From: Amblyomma americanum
Lineage: Eukaryota > Arthropoda > Arachnida > Ixodida > Ixodidae
DNA length: 64,000 nt
Assembly: GCF_052857255.1 (NCBI RefSeq)
Contig: NC_135497.1
Location: forward strand, 551,099,531-551,163,530
Reading direction: 5' to 3'
Both the position numbers and the translations under genes were made by a program. The notes below the pieces were generated by a model that saw only the letters and a program-made list of their open reading frames with translations, made no database searches and had not been told where the DNA came from. Positions 11,895 to 23,402 of this stretch are shown piece after piece. Every line of letters starts with the position of its first letter. The first letter of the stretch is position 1.

Positions 11895-13101
11895 ATAAAA
11901 CACTTCAGTTCACTACGGTAGCTCGAAAAACGCGGTCGAAAACACGTTCTTGTGAACCGCTGCAGTACGCACACCACGACGCCATGACGAGCAGACTGGA
12001 AAAAAAAAAGTCAACAAAAGCCCGACGGTACCGGTGGCCGCCTGACGGCAGAAATTCAATTTCGCTTTCAGTTTTCATTTACAATGTGTACGGGAGCTGC
12101 AATGCATTTGCAGCATCGGAGCAGCATACACAGCGATTGCTAGCAGTTGCCACTCATGGAAAATAAGAAGCGATTAAACATGATACATTTCTTCTAATTG
12201 AGAAGTTGCCATGAATTGGCTCCCTTTCAGATTTTTTTTTTACTTTCGCTCCAGCAGCTCCATTTCGATGTTGGCAAAAAATATAACAAAATATTGCAGC
12301 CTACGTCGTCGTCGAAAGAGGAGGGAGCATGAAATGTATGGCAGGCAAAGCTTAGCATATTCTAGGACGGCTCCCTCTCGAATAGATATCCCGGAATGCT
12401 CCCGAAGAAGTTGCGACGTCGCCTTCGGGAGGGGTTCCTTCACTAGTTAGGCGGCAGTGTTGTTGACACGAGACAGGTGTAGTGCGGTTGTACGGCAGCG
12501 TTCGTGCGAACACGCGTAACATGGATCTGTGGCATGGACCCAATGGCGGTGTTAGGTGCCCTTTCTTGGATGCGTCTTGTCTGTTTGCTGTTTACCGCAA
12601 GCCGAGGCGCACGCGCCTTCTCAGCCTCCCGTCTGCACGCGAGTCGTCCTATAGCCGCGACTTTCGAGCGGAGAGACCGCTCGCCTTATGCGCTGCGCTT
12701 GTAACCCGAGAAATCTTCGAAGAACCCGCGCAGGGACGGTGGCAGGGCATTCGTGGTGAGGTGGTTCACAGAGGCGGGAGAGGGGCTGGAGGGGGCCGTG
12801 TTATATGTTGGATAGTCACAATGCCACTAGGTCTGCAGCATTACTCTTCATAAAATGAAATCAATCAACAAAACGCAGCGGTGATTGAGAGCAACACATA
12901 CCGAAGAGAGGGCAGAATGCGGACTTCAGGGTCGGATAGAAACCATCGAAGCTCTTGACAGACTTTTCTGCGCTCCAGTAGACCTTCGGCTCCTCTTGGC
13001 GTCCTAACGGCCCGCACGGCGTGCTTCCACTCGCAGCGAGCCGGTTCCGAATTCAGTGGGCGGAAGGAAATGTTCGCTTCAGGTTCTTGCAGTTCTAGCT
13101 C
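11893..13101. other. GC-richer non-coding stretch upstream of a LINE, with a signal-peptide-like ORF
   Basis: Around 12534 a plus-strand frame begins MDPMAVLGALSWMRLVCLLF and continues TASRGARA to a stop at 12704, which resembles a secretion signal with a cleavage site. There is no TATA box at a convincing distance and no clear splice donor within the frame; a GTGAGG donor-like site lies at about 12757, after the stop. The part from about 12860 to 13101 may be the 5' region of the CR1 element that follows. Confidence 0.3.
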
Positions 13102-13680
13102 ATGTTCCCTGCCCGGTGCGCTGCGGTGCATAGACGATGTTCGCGAGTTTGCCCAGAACGGGAGCTTGAAAATCTGAGAAAACAGGTGCACGACAACTCT
13201 GTTAGAGTAACTGAACAAGATCAGTATTCTAGGATCAAGAACATTGAAATAAAGGGTGTACCGTGTGAGGATAATGAAAACCTAGAAGAGCTGCTTGCTA
13301 GAGTGGGCGACGCAGTGGGTGAGCCTATAGATAGGCAGGATATCGAGGTGTGTCATCGTGTTCCTGTTTGGAACGACGCCGAAAGCAAGAACATTGTTGC
13401 CGTTTTCAACAGCCGTGCGAAACGAAACCAAGTGATTGACAAGGCACGCAGCAAGAAACTAAACACCGAAGACCTAGGATTTTCAACCAAGGCATCGGTG
13501 TTTGTGAACGAACACCTTTGTCCTCAGCTTAAGTTTCTGCTAGGAAAGACTATCGCAAAAAAGAAGGCAATGAGCTGGCGTTTTGCATGGGCAAAAGGCG
13601 GCAAAGTTTTCGCGCGGAAAACGGAGACATCTCGTGTCATCCGGATTTCATGCGAAGCTGATTTGGAAAAGATTGTGTAA
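13102..13680 (+). CDS. LINE ORF1 protein (nucleic-acid-binding, probably 5' incomplete)
   Basis: 192 codons. After about 20 atypical residues comes a charged helical segment (ERELENLRKQVHDNSVRVTE), then QYSRIKNIEIKGVP at about residues 48-62 and IEVCHRVP near 88-95. These features are typical of LINE ORF1 proteins related to the baculovirus FP-type domain. It would bind element RNA and act as a chaperone in the ribonucleoprotein. The N-terminal residues do not look like a usual ORF1 start, so either the true start lies upstream in another frame after a frameshift or the 5' end is lost. ORF2 follows 36 nt after the stop. Confidence 0.75.
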   Translation: MFPARCAAVHRRCSRVCPERELENLRKQVHDNSVRVTEQDQYSRIKNIEIKGVPCEDNENLEELLARVGDAVGEPIDRQDIEVCHRVPVWNDAESKNIVAVFNSRAKRNQVIDKARSKKLNTEDLGFSTKASVFVNEHLCPQLKFLLGKTIAKKKAMSWRFAWAKGGKVFARKTETSRVIRISCEADLEKIV

Positions 13681-13716
13681 GCACCTCTTGCGCTACTCAG
13701 TGCATCTTCTTTCCCC

Positions 13717-16566
13717 GTGCTGATGAACACACCGAAAAATATCGCTTGCCCGAAAGACAGTGCGCACCTTGCCTTTCTACATTTTAATGCGCAGTCTGCA
13801 AGGAACAAATACGATGAACTAACAACATTTTTTGATGAATTTAGGTTCAAGTTTCATATGATAATGGTAACCGAAACATGGTATAAAACGCAAGAAGAAG
13901 TGCTTTGTCTACCAGGCTACAGGAGTTTCTACCTAAACAGACCCTGCAGGCGTGGTGGGGGAGTAATGCAGTTGATATCAGAACAGTTGCCATGCGTAGT
14001 GCTCCCCGACTTCACAGCTATTACTCCCGATTACGAGACTCTGACGCTCCAATGCAAGCAATCTATATTTGTCGTTACTTATAGGCCGCCAGATGGGAAT
14101 ACTGATCAATTTTTTGCCTACTTAGAAAGGCTCCTGAATTTCGCGTGTTTGAATAAACTGCACATTACCATCGGTGGTGACTGCAACATTAACATGCTTC
14201 AGCCTACTCTAAACTCGCAACGTATGTGTCTGCTTCTGGACACTTTTCATTGTTCAACCGTTATAACAGAGCCTACACGCATCACTTGTCACTCTGAAAG
14301 TCTTCTTGACATATTCATCACAAATAATCCGGAAGGCTGTATCAAAGCCGGCGTTATAACGGCAGCTCTGGGTGATCATTTGCCTATTTTTATGTTTTGT
14401 AAGCCCGGTGAGCTATGTAAAAACTTCGAAAAGCCTTGTGAATCATTTGTAGTTCAAGAAATTAATGAAAAAACGCTTGAACGTTTCCGAACTGCAGTTG
14501 AGGAAATTGACTTTACATCTGCGCTTGAGTGTACTACTGCTGATGATGCCTACGACATATTCTTGGGTTTGCTTAAACGTGCTTACACAGATTGCTTTAA
14601 GTACAAATCTGTCAAAAAACGCAAAAAATGTCGGAAACCATGGCTCACTGACGAATGTATTAGAATGATTAGTGAAAAAAATGCGATGTATTTTCAGTTC
14701 TTGAAAACAAAAGACCCCAATGACTTCATATCATTTAAGAAATACAGAAACAGCGTAACAAAAGTGCTACGCAACTCCAAACACACTTTTTTTGAAAATC
14801 TTTTTGGTCGCGTTGCAACTCGGGGAGACGCTCTCTGGCGTGAATTAAATAAACTTTTAAATCGCAATACGCACTAAAGTGGAGACCTCGAAATTAGTGT
14901 CAATAATCAAAGTTTTAAAGGAAGAGAACTAGAAAATAAGTTTAATGAATACTTTACGACTTTAGCGAACAGTAACCATGATGATAAAGCATCGTCCTAC
15001 TTGGGTCTACCGAATGCCCACACTGCTTTTTTTGATCCAGTTACTCCAGATGAAGTGTATTCTATTTTTATGTCTTTGAAGAATAGCAAAGCGCGTGATA
15101 TTGATGGCCTTCTTATCCGCCCCATAAAGTTTGTGCTCGAGCTCCTGGTACCTGCTCTCACACATATTTTCAATAGCTGTTTGACTACTGGTGTTTTCCC
15201 ACAAAAAATGCAGCTAGCCAGAGTCACTGTTCTGTTTAAGTCGGGAGACAAAAATGAGTTTTCAAATTATAGGCCTATTTCTGTGCTGCCTGTCATATCA
15301 AAAGGATTGGAGAAAGTCATCTGCAAAAGAGTTGTATCGTTCTGTGATAAGCATTCTATAATATCCATCCAGCAGTTTGGTTTCCGACAAGGTATGTCAA
15401 CAGAACTGGCCCTTCTCACACAAAAGGAATTTATTATTAAAGGTTTCGAACAACGAAAATTAACACTAGGCGCCTTTGTAGATTTCTCCAAGGCATTTGA
15501 CAGAATTAACCACACAACCCTATTTTCTAAGCTTGAACATTACGGATTCCGTGGAATACCTCTTGCCCTTTTACAATCCTATCTGTCCGCGAGACAACAA
15601 AGCGTTTCACTAAAAGAGGAGTCGTCAGCTCTACGCAATATATCTTGTGGAGTGCCACAAGGTAGTATATTAGGACCCATTCTTTTTACTATCTATATAA
15701 ATGATATAGTAACAATAAGCAACCAGGCATTCTTTGTAGTCTATGCCGATGACACAAGTTTCTTTATTCAGTCAGAGGACGCTAGTGAATTATCGTCTTT
15801 AGGTAATATTACATTTAGTAAACTGTTAGAATGGGGTAAAGTAAATTCATTAGAAATAAATACGAAAAAAACCAAGGCTGTCCTATTTCGACCTGCGCAA
15901 AAAATTCTTGATTACGGTATTTGTTTAAAGATAGGCCAAGAAAAAATAGATACTGTACGTGAGGTGAAAACCTTAGGTGTAGTATTTAATGAACATTTAA
16001 ATTGGGATGCACATGTAACAAATGTGCTTCGCAACTTGGCCAAGGCCTGTGGCGTTCTGTGCAGACTTCGTTACATTGTCCCACCTAAGATAAAGCTAAT
16101 GTTATATAATGCCTTATTTACCCCACACATCAATTACTGTAGCCTTGTTTGGGCAACGACATCAAAGGCGAACATACACCGGCTATTTTTAATGCAGAAG
16201 AAAGCAATCCGTCACATTGCAGGCTTACCGTATGATGGCCATACAATAGAGCTTTTCTCAACATATAATATAGTCCCTGCAGTACATCTATACAATTTAA
16301 ACTTAAGTATGAAGTATAAAATCTCGTTGGCAAAATCCAATACATGCTTTCTCTCGCTTTGCCATCTCAGACAATCTTGGGATGTTCCTTACAACATAAG
16401 ACACAGAAACATTTGGCTAGTCCCCTTCTCGCGCACAAATAACGGTTTTAATAGATTGGAACATCGCTTGCCATTATTATTAAACACACTTCAAGACACA
16501 GACATGGACATAAGAACAGCGTCAAGACCCGCACTCGTTAAATATTTTAGGAATCTAACAGTATGA
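13717..16566 (+). pseudogene. LINE ORF2 polyprotein: AP-like endonuclease plus reverse transcriptase, one in-frame stop
   Basis: The first segment (13717-14877, 386 codons) is an exonuclease-endonuclease-phosphatase domain: FNAQSARNKYDEL (Asn near residue 24), TETWY (Glu near 53), GGDCN (153-157, usually GDFN) and GDH (219-221). A TAA at 14875-14877 breaks the frame, which stays open afterwards to 16566. The second segment is the reverse transcriptase: NYRPISVLP, FVDFSKAFDRINH, GVPQGSILGP, catalytic YADD at 15742-15753, and LGVVFNEHLNWD. The protein would nick DNA and prime reverse transcription of the element RNA at the target. Apart from the stop, about 950 codons are open, suggesting a recent insertion. 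Readthrough is possible but there is no evidence for it. Confidence 0.9.
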
Positions 16567-16874
16567 AGCAATAGATTAAGGATTGGCATTTCCATGTTGT
16601 AATTAATGAAACATTTCTGTATAAATACATTTGTCTTTGTTTCAGATATCATTTTTGAAGTATGCACATGTATAAATTTTTGTGTATAGAGTTTTTATAT
16701 ATATATGTGTGTGTGTGCGTGTGCTGACTCGGCATAATGTTTTCTGGTGTACGCGCGTAAAATATTATTTGATCGTATTTTGTGCTGTAGTGCAAGAACT
16801 TCTGCAGAAACTAATCTAATCATTGTGTGTAAATTTCTGTGTGATTTGAAACCGCTGTACGCTGCCATCAAAGG

Positions 16875-16925
16875 GGGCAAGGGCCTTAGTCAAGCTGCTT
16901 AACTAGCAGCTTTTAGTCCTTGCCC
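16875..16925 (+). promoter_or_regulatory. 3' UTR hairpin of the CR1 element
   Basis: GGGCAAGG pairs with CCTTGCCC as an outer stem, and AAGCTGC pairs with GCAGCTT around a TTAACTA loop. It lies about 55 bp before the terminal short repeat. LINE 3' stem-loops near the tail are known to be bound by the element's own RT, which is the likely role here. The remnant ending at 50521 has a similar GCCTT-N-AAGGC structure. Confidence 0.6.
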
Positions 16926-17020
16926 TCACATTTTTTCTGTAACAGGATAAATGTGGAATAAATGAAATGTGAAATGTGAAACCACTAAGTGCCTCAAACT
17001 CCCGTGCGTTGTGCAATGCA

Positions 17021-17135
17021 AGTGCACGTTAAAGGACCCCGGGTGTCCGAAAATAGTATGGAGCTTTCCATTACAGCGGCTCCGATAGCCCAGGTTTAGC
17101 TTTCGGACATGAAACGCCGCATACCACAGCATTTA
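17021..17135 (+). mobile_element. SINE family B body fragment (variant)
   Basis: GTGCACGTTAAAGGACCCC followed by a CGAAA, GGAGCTTTCCA and ACAGCGGC series matches the body of the family B SINEs at 45065 and 52661 with substitutions. The tRNA-like head is missing. It directly adjoins the 3' end of the CR1 element. Confidence 0.55.
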
Positions 17136-19884
17136 CTTTTTATGGGTTGAAAAGGCACCTCCTGCAACTCGTTCAGTCGTGCGGAGCTAGGTACGTCGAG
17201 GAAAAATAAAACTTTTGTTTTGCCGGCTTTGACTTAGAGTTTCTCAAGTTTTCTGGGCACCTAATTAACTTCAGGTCTCCGCTGCTACCTTTCTTTCAGT
17301 TGACACAGTAGTTGCTTCAAGAAATAGCTGATTTTGGTCCTGTTTATTGTGCGTGATTTGGTGCGTAAAGCTGAATGATTTGGCGCAGACAGTATTCCGA
17401 TTGAAACATATTGTCTCAATACGTCAATGTAATGATTTCTCTATTCACTACGATGCAGTCGTACCTGCTTTGCCTGGATATGGATTCAGCACAGGAGCAC
17501 ATTATTATCAAAACAACCAAGCGAACCAAATTTTTCTTTTCGCTGCATGTATGTTCTTGGCTGCCAAAGATTTAAACCATGCCTCAAATTGAAATTCTAA
17601 CGAGCGTATACTATTGGCGCCATTAGCGCGTTTGTACTGCTTTCATAATTAGTTCAGTTTTATCGCCATGTGGAATGTTGCAGTCGCATCGATGCATTAG
17701 TAAAACATGGATAAAATGCCGAATATCGATGTTACTGTTTCACATGTGCATGTGATGTTGTCTCAGGAACTACACTAGCATATTTTGTTCCGCAAAGCAC
17801 ATGAGCTATGGCTATATTTTCTGTTGTTTTTTTTTTTTCTTCCTCATTTAGCCGGACATGCCGCACTGAGCTGAAGCCAGCTTTACAATTTTGAAAGGAA
17901 CACGATTGCACCTCGACGGCACTCCAAGGAGTATTAGGGCCACATGAACCCGTTCAGGCAAACTTTTAAAATCCATGGGTTCAGGATGGGAGCATGTGTA
18001 ATAGAAACCCCTAATTTGTCAGGCTATGCATGGTGTGCATGGAATTATGCACCCATTAAAGGTGTGAAATTTTTTTGCAGTGTACTGCTTGGATAAAGTG
18101 GGCCTCTATATGCACCTCTCGTGGTCATCCACATAGTATAGAAACAGTGTCCATTTATGCGCGGGCAAAAGTAGCCGCTGCCGGGTCCCATTAACGCTAT
18201 AGCGTCGTACCTTTAAAGGTGGAGCTTAGGTGTTGTGAAGATGCCTCTCTCGTCCCGGTCTAGTTATTAAAAGTCACATGCTTAACCCTTTCACACGTTA
18301 TATGCACACGACGTTGTACAAAGCGAACTCGCAACTTTTTTTCTCAGTGGTCTGCACCTAGCAGTGATTTTTTGCTTCAGTTGAATTTAGCATCCATCAT
18401 TTCGCGAATAAGCACATTTTTTTTGTAACATATAGCGAACGCAGTACATAATATTTTGATAAAAATTAAGCGGAGTAGTGCGTCGTCCGCTATTATTCTG
18501 CATACATATTTTGCTACCAGCGACATATTTTTTTGTCAGAATTTCAAGCGTGATTTGCCCCTTAAAAATAAGAAACGTTTCCATGATCCTTCGGGTGTTT
18601 ACTTGCTAATTCGCGGCATTTAGATACCGCTATTCTCTTCGATCATGCCAATTTGTATGATATTTTTTGCACGTCCCTGCAAAATATCAGCCACTAATGT
18701 TTTGCGCTGGAAAACTAACAAATTGTTTTTCTTAAGGCCTGAATGTACTATTTAGGCGGAAAAACATTTCATTTCGATGGATGCCAAAAATGGTGTGTCA
18801 AAATGTTCATACCGCCTTTTTTTAAACGCCTTGTGTCCTTATATATGCTTTCTGCACACTTCGTAAACTTTGCATCAATTGTACTCCCAGCCCCGCCGCA
18901 TGCTGCGGTCCGTTGGTTCCATTTTATTACCTTTTATTGTTCAATCTCCTCTGTTCTGGTGCTGCTTGCTTGCTCTGAAGCAATGCTGTTTTGTTGCGCA
19001 ACCTTCTTTACGCCTCATGCCTGCGTTCAGCGACTAATCACGCGTGGCTCCTGTCACCGGTCCTAGCTTCCCTTTTTGCTCACATCTTGGTATGGTGTGC
19101 CGCTCCGCCCCCTCCATACTTCAGGAGAGTGCGTGCTAAGGACTCTGTATAAAGGCTCTCCCGAATGGCTTTCGTGTTTTTTAGAGTCACCCTGAATTGG
19201 CGTCGCTGACACCGCCCAAGGAACGTGGACTGAAATTTTGAATGAACTTAGCGCTCGAAGGGAATCTATCGCGGCAGGATCCATCGGACAGCTGTCGCGT
19301 ATTTGAGGGACCAGAGCAACAGTGACATCGAAGGATGATTTCACAAAGATTGGTCAGCAGTACACAGGAGCCGTCACTGGGGGTGATTTGCCCTTCATCT
19401 GTACCAAGTTACGAATATAGAGTCCTGCATAAGCGTCTTGGAAGCGTTATGTGAAAGAAAGGAGGGAAGAGCGTTGGGGAAAAATTATCTAGTCTGCTTA
19501 ATGGCTATGTCATGCATTAAAAGAACGTCGTGGTGCGCATACCAAAATAATCGGCGATTTACATATTTGGCTTTGACAAAAAGTGAAGTCAAGCCATGAA
19601 AAACTTAGCTCGCAAAAACTCGTTTCAAGTAGCGCATCGTTGCGTTCGGGACAACCGCATAATGCACGAAAACACACAGGTCGGTTTTTCTCGTGAAAAC
19701 TGTTAATTTTTTGTTACTGTTTCGTCACTTCTTCCAATAAGTGCAAAACAGCACTTGGCGCATAGCTCTTCTGTTCCCCCGATTTATTCTGGCTGCTTCG
19801 CCTCGGTGGCGCCCCCAGTCGCGCCTCACCCCAGAGTGCTAGCCGGCTTTCGGATCCTTCTCCGATGCTTGCTGTCCCGCGCAG
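17136..19884. other. Unassigned AT-rich stretch, probably intron upstream of the GPCR exon
   Basis: No TE motif or exon was recognised. Since the exon at 19885 needs upstream exons coding TM1 to TM3, and none was found in 1-19884, at least part of this stretch should be intron. Confidence 0.45.
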
Positions 19885-20100
19885 GTACTTCGCCATCGTG
19901 CACCCGCTGTGTGGGCGCCTGTCACGGTGGCGCTCGGTGGTCATCATCGGGGCGCTCTGGGGCTGCTCCGGGATGCTGTCGTTGCCTCCGCTGCTCTACT
20001 CCCGCACCCGCTCCTACCGCTACGCCGACGGCAGTGTGCGCACCGTCTGCATCCTCGTCTGGCCGGACGGGCCGCCGAATGCTTTATACGCCGACTACAT
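19885..20100 (+). CDS. Internal exon of a tachykinin-receptor-like GPCR (TM4 and extracellular loop 2)
   Basis: The exon starts after a pyrimidine-rich CCCGCGCAG acceptor and ends at an ACAT/GTAAGT donor. It is 216 nt long, begins with the last base of a codon and ends two bases into the next, so it is phase-consistent. It opens with (R)YFAIVHPL, the end of a class A DRY motif, then intracellular loop 2, a TM4 with the conserved Trp (VVIIGALWGCSGMLSLPPLL), and an extracellular loop 2 with RTVCILVWPDG and ADY. The Cys would pair with TM3. VC..xWPDG...ADY is characteristic of arthropod tachykinin receptors (and WPE in vertebrate NK receptors). It should be a Gq-coupled neuropeptide receptor in the plasma membrane. 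No other exon of it was found; introns here are evidently long. A different neuropeptide GPCR is possible but less likely. Confidence 0.85.
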
Positions 20101-20317
20101 GTAAGTGTGCATACCACCTCCATTGACTGCGGGGATCAATGTCGACAAGGTGCTGGTACTTGGATCCGGCAAGCAAAGCCATCAAAATTAGGCAAGAAAT
20201 CAATCACATTAGCTGACAGACGGAAAGCAAAACGCGTCGCTTATTTTCTTTTCACCTGGTGCCCGCGAGTGTTCAGCATATGATGTTATTTATACGAAGC
20301 GGCACTATATCGAATAC

Positions 20318-20572
20318 CGCAGCGGTGGCCAAGTGGTTGAGCATCCGCCTCGCATGCGGGAGATGTGGAGTTCGATCCCCAGTGTCGCCGGGTACCAACC
20401 GGTTATGCAATGGGTGCAAGCTTTCCCTTGGCCTGGTGCTCGGCTTATGACGAGTGAAATGCTTGGGAAATGGGTCTTTGACAGCACCTTCAGTAATCGA
20501 AAAATACCTTGTGCCATTGCGCCCTTAGGCCGTAGATGCCCTTGCGCCATAAAAATCTTCATCAGCACTGTA
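20318..20572 (+). mobile_element. tRNA-derived SINE, family A, in the GPCR intron
   Basis: It has the same head (GCAGCGGTGGCCAAGTGG), B box (GAGTTCGATCC) and body landmarks (CTGGTGCTCGGC, AAATGGGTCTTTGAC) as the copy at 7134, ending CGCCATAAAAATCTTCATCA. It sits 217 bp downstream of the GPCR exon donor, in the same orientation as the gene. Confidence 0.88.
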
Positions 20573-21982
20573 TACAATTTTCGCCGTCTTGTCATCCAAA
20601 CCACCTAAATATTTATTCCCGCCGGAGTTCCTTCGCATTCCCGCTGCGCGTATTATCATCAGCGATATGAGTGCGAACACAGGGGCGCGTGTCCGATAGC
20701 CTCGAACCCTACTTGCAATGATATGTGGCGGCCGCTTTCAGAAACAAAGTGGAAAGGGAGGTGCCTTCTTCCCTTTCTCAGAATTTGGCAACACAGCGAG
20801 AACCCTTTCCTCAACTTAGCGAAATGCTGTAACAAGGAAATTTTTACACTATGTGCCATGCACGCGCTCCCGTGTTCCTGCTCATATTGCGCAAACATGT
20901 ATACACGCACACATGCAGGCCAGTGCGCTGTGCGATGTTATCGCACGTTGATAGGCAGTTTCATCTGTGCGTTCGCAAAAGCTTTATGTACGCAATGGGC
21001 GCACCTTACGCGCACTGCCGCCCGTACTGACAGCCAGAGTTTAGTTCAGAGTGGCTAGCGTAGCGCCCTAGACGCGTAACATTCTGTGGCGCCATCTGGG
21101 GGCAGCAAGTCAAAGCTTCTGAACTCCGTGCCGTAGAAATTTTTTTATGGTTTTATTAATGGCAGTAATGTCGTTAGAACTGTTTCCGTTCGTGTTTGCG
21201 CACGTTAAACGCAAAGCGCCGGTTTGACACACAACGTAACGTCCGGCCAAGTGCTTGTACGCGAGCGCTTGTACGCTATACTAAATCTATCTATTGACCG
21301 ACCAAGCTCAGTGCTGAGCGGGTGGTCATATGATCGCTGTCATTTTAGACATTTTTGTGCCGCATGGGAGCCTCTAGCATCGTTGGAACAGTCCGTGCTT
21401 AGTAATGCAGTAGGTATCCTAACATAAATTAAAACCGGCTTGGTCCTGTGTAATCATCTACTTACCATCAGAATCGAAGTACGCTGTCAAAATTGGCAAA
21501 CCATAGACAAAACATAAACGTCACCGATAATACAAAAGGTCTTTGACGCTGGTAATACAACTAAGGTGCTAAAACACTGCTATAAACAAGGGTGTGGCTT
21601 TGCAATTAGCCAAGATTTCTCAGCTCGAGAGTGCGAGATTACGAAGATATTCTGACGCTGCAAAAAGCTTGTAACAAAAATCGGCGAAACGGTTTCCTTA
21701 GCCTACGAAAAAGTACCCATAAACAGACAGTTATACAAACTGGACGATGAAGGTAATGGCATAGTAGTAATAATAAAGGACTCAGCTGCTTCTCATAGTG
21801 AAAACTAAGAGCAAGGTGCAGCGGCAGCACTATGTCCTCACCGTTAATCAGAGAGTCCTAAATAACCTGTATAAGAGTAAGTTCCCGCAGCCTATTAGAA
21901 ACTTGAAGCACTTGATTCCTCGTCCTCGAAGGAGACTTTAGTGCTCCTTCAGAAACGTAGCTCACAGGCGACATCAGGGACT
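20573..21982. other. Unassigned stretch, probably intron
   Basis: No recognisable coding or mobile sequence. 21620-21960 has low-complexity patches before the assembly gap. Confidence 0.45.
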
Positions 21983-22082
21983 NNNNNNNNNNNNNNNNNN
22001 NNNNNNNNNNNNNNNNNNNNNNNNNNNNNNNNNNNNNNNNNNNNNNNNNNNNNNNNNNNNNNNNNNNNNNNNNNNNNNNNNN
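21983..22082. other. Assembly gap, exactly 100 N
   Basis: 100 consecutive N, the conventional placeholder for a gap of unknown size. The right flank starts with an ACATTAAAATTAAA low-complexity repeat, a plausible cause of the break. True distance and order across it are not established by this sequence. Confidence 0.99.
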
Positions 22083-22129
22083 AAACAAAGCAAAACATTA
22101 AAATTAAAACATTAAAATTAAAACAATTA

Positions 22130-22700
22130 AAGGAGATAGTAACACAGGATCAGATTATTAGATGAAGCCGAATACATCACGTAAGACACAGGTGATTCGC
22201 TAATTCAGTGCGGAAAATTGCATCGATCTGTGCAAGAAGCAATATTATCAGGCAGGGCATTCCATCGGGCTATTGCATCTGGGTAAGAATGAAACATTCA
22301 TAGCTGATGTTGCGGCTTTAATAGGAGCTATGGATGAGTGTGGTTTAGGCGAGGGGATATTCTTGATGGCGGCTGCAGCAAAGGATGCCTGTTAATAGGG
22401 CGGTAGAAAAAGGAATGAAGGAGGCATAGGCCGTGATACGATGCGACGTGATTGGAGACTTGGGAGGGAAAGGGCTCGTTTTAGTGCAGTGACACTACTA
22501 TCACGCGAGTACTGTGACATGATGAACCGTGCAGCTCGATTTTGAACGGCTTCTAATCATTTGTAAGGTATGCTTGTGAAGGGTTCCAGATGGATGAGGC
22601 GTATTCAAGCTTTGGGCGTACGTATCTCTGATAAGCTAGTTGTCTGATTTCTTTAGTTATTTGGTTATAGCACTTGCATCACATAATATCTCCGAAGGCT
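22130..22700 (-). mobile_element. CR1-like LINE remnant (RT C-terminus and 3' part)
   Basis: The minus strand at about 22520-22650 reads PKLEYASSIWNPSQ and, after a frameshift, QNRAARFIM, the conserved C-terminal part of CR1-type RT. The rest of the segment continues the same protein in broken frames. It is degenerate and truncated on both sides. Confidence 0.7.
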
Positions 22701-23402
22701 GTTTGCCATATCTGGTCCGTGCTTTCGGTAGTACAAATCGATCCCGATCACCAAGATCGCGAACAAGAACATAAGGTATGCAAACTCTTTCGTCCAATTA
22801 CAATTAGACACAACAGTTTCAATTAACTAGTGATTAAAGTCGGGCATCAGTAAAAATTGAAAAACACTGTAGTCTTCATCTCGCGTCATGTCATACCATT
22901 ACAGATTTGAGGGCCGATTTAGTATACAGTTGACATACTTTCCCAAATGTCCGAGCACAAATTAAAAGAAACATATGCCGTAGCGCAACACACTCTAGGC
23001 CAAGGCTAACTTAAATGCTTAGCGATATAGACTGGACCAAGGCTATTAATAGAATACAAAAAAAGCAATTTTCCGGAGTTCAGAACACAACAAAAGCCAA
23101 GTCCCAGGACACCATTCAGCCGTATCGCCAGCACTAAAGTAGCGGAATGCGACCGTGTTCGCCGCACTGCCTCCACGGAAAAGACCCGAGCTTCCTGGCG
23201 ATGAAGTGTTCAAGGATTTTTGCTCTACTGAACTGACCACTACTGGCTATTTGTGGCCGCCGAAGCAGAAATGGTGCAAACTATAAAGCTATGCTGGACA
23301 CTCGTGATTCATTGGAAGAAAAAATATACAAATCCAAGCTTGATAAACTGAAAAATAACAACATCGAGGCTAATTGCTGCCCTGTGCTTCAGTTGCGCTT
23401 AG
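22701..23402. other. Unassigned stretch
   Basis: Nothing recognisable on either strand. Confidence 0.4.

Larger units (their letters stand above)
13102..16981 (+). mobile_element. Nearly complete CR1-clade LINE (ORF1, endonuclease, RT, 3' UTR)
   Basis: Two consecutive ORFs, a roughly 400-bp 3' UTR with a hairpin, and a terminal short repeat (GAAATGTGAAATGTGAAA, ending about 16981) give the layout of a CR1/Jockey-group non-LTR retrotransposon. ORF1 and ORF2 are in the same frame and separated only by the ORF1 stop and 36 nt. The only visible disabling lesion in ORF2 is one TAA at 14875. The 5' end is unresolved and may reach upstream of 13102. No target-site duplication was identified. Confidence 0.9.

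Noticed and set aside
11591..11977. 128-residue ORF with a long IYIYIY run, and its plus-strand partner
   Set aside because: It is created by reading through the (TA)n microsatellite; the flanks show no protein-like conservation.
12865..13218. 117-residue minus-strand ORF at the CR1 5' end
   Set aside because: It is antisense to the LINE ORF1 region and has no recognisable motif.
18743..19066. Hydrophobic plus-strand ORF considered as the preceding GPCR exon (TM2-TM3)
   Set aside because: It lacks the conserved TM2 and TM3 residues and a donor phase fitting the exon at 19885.
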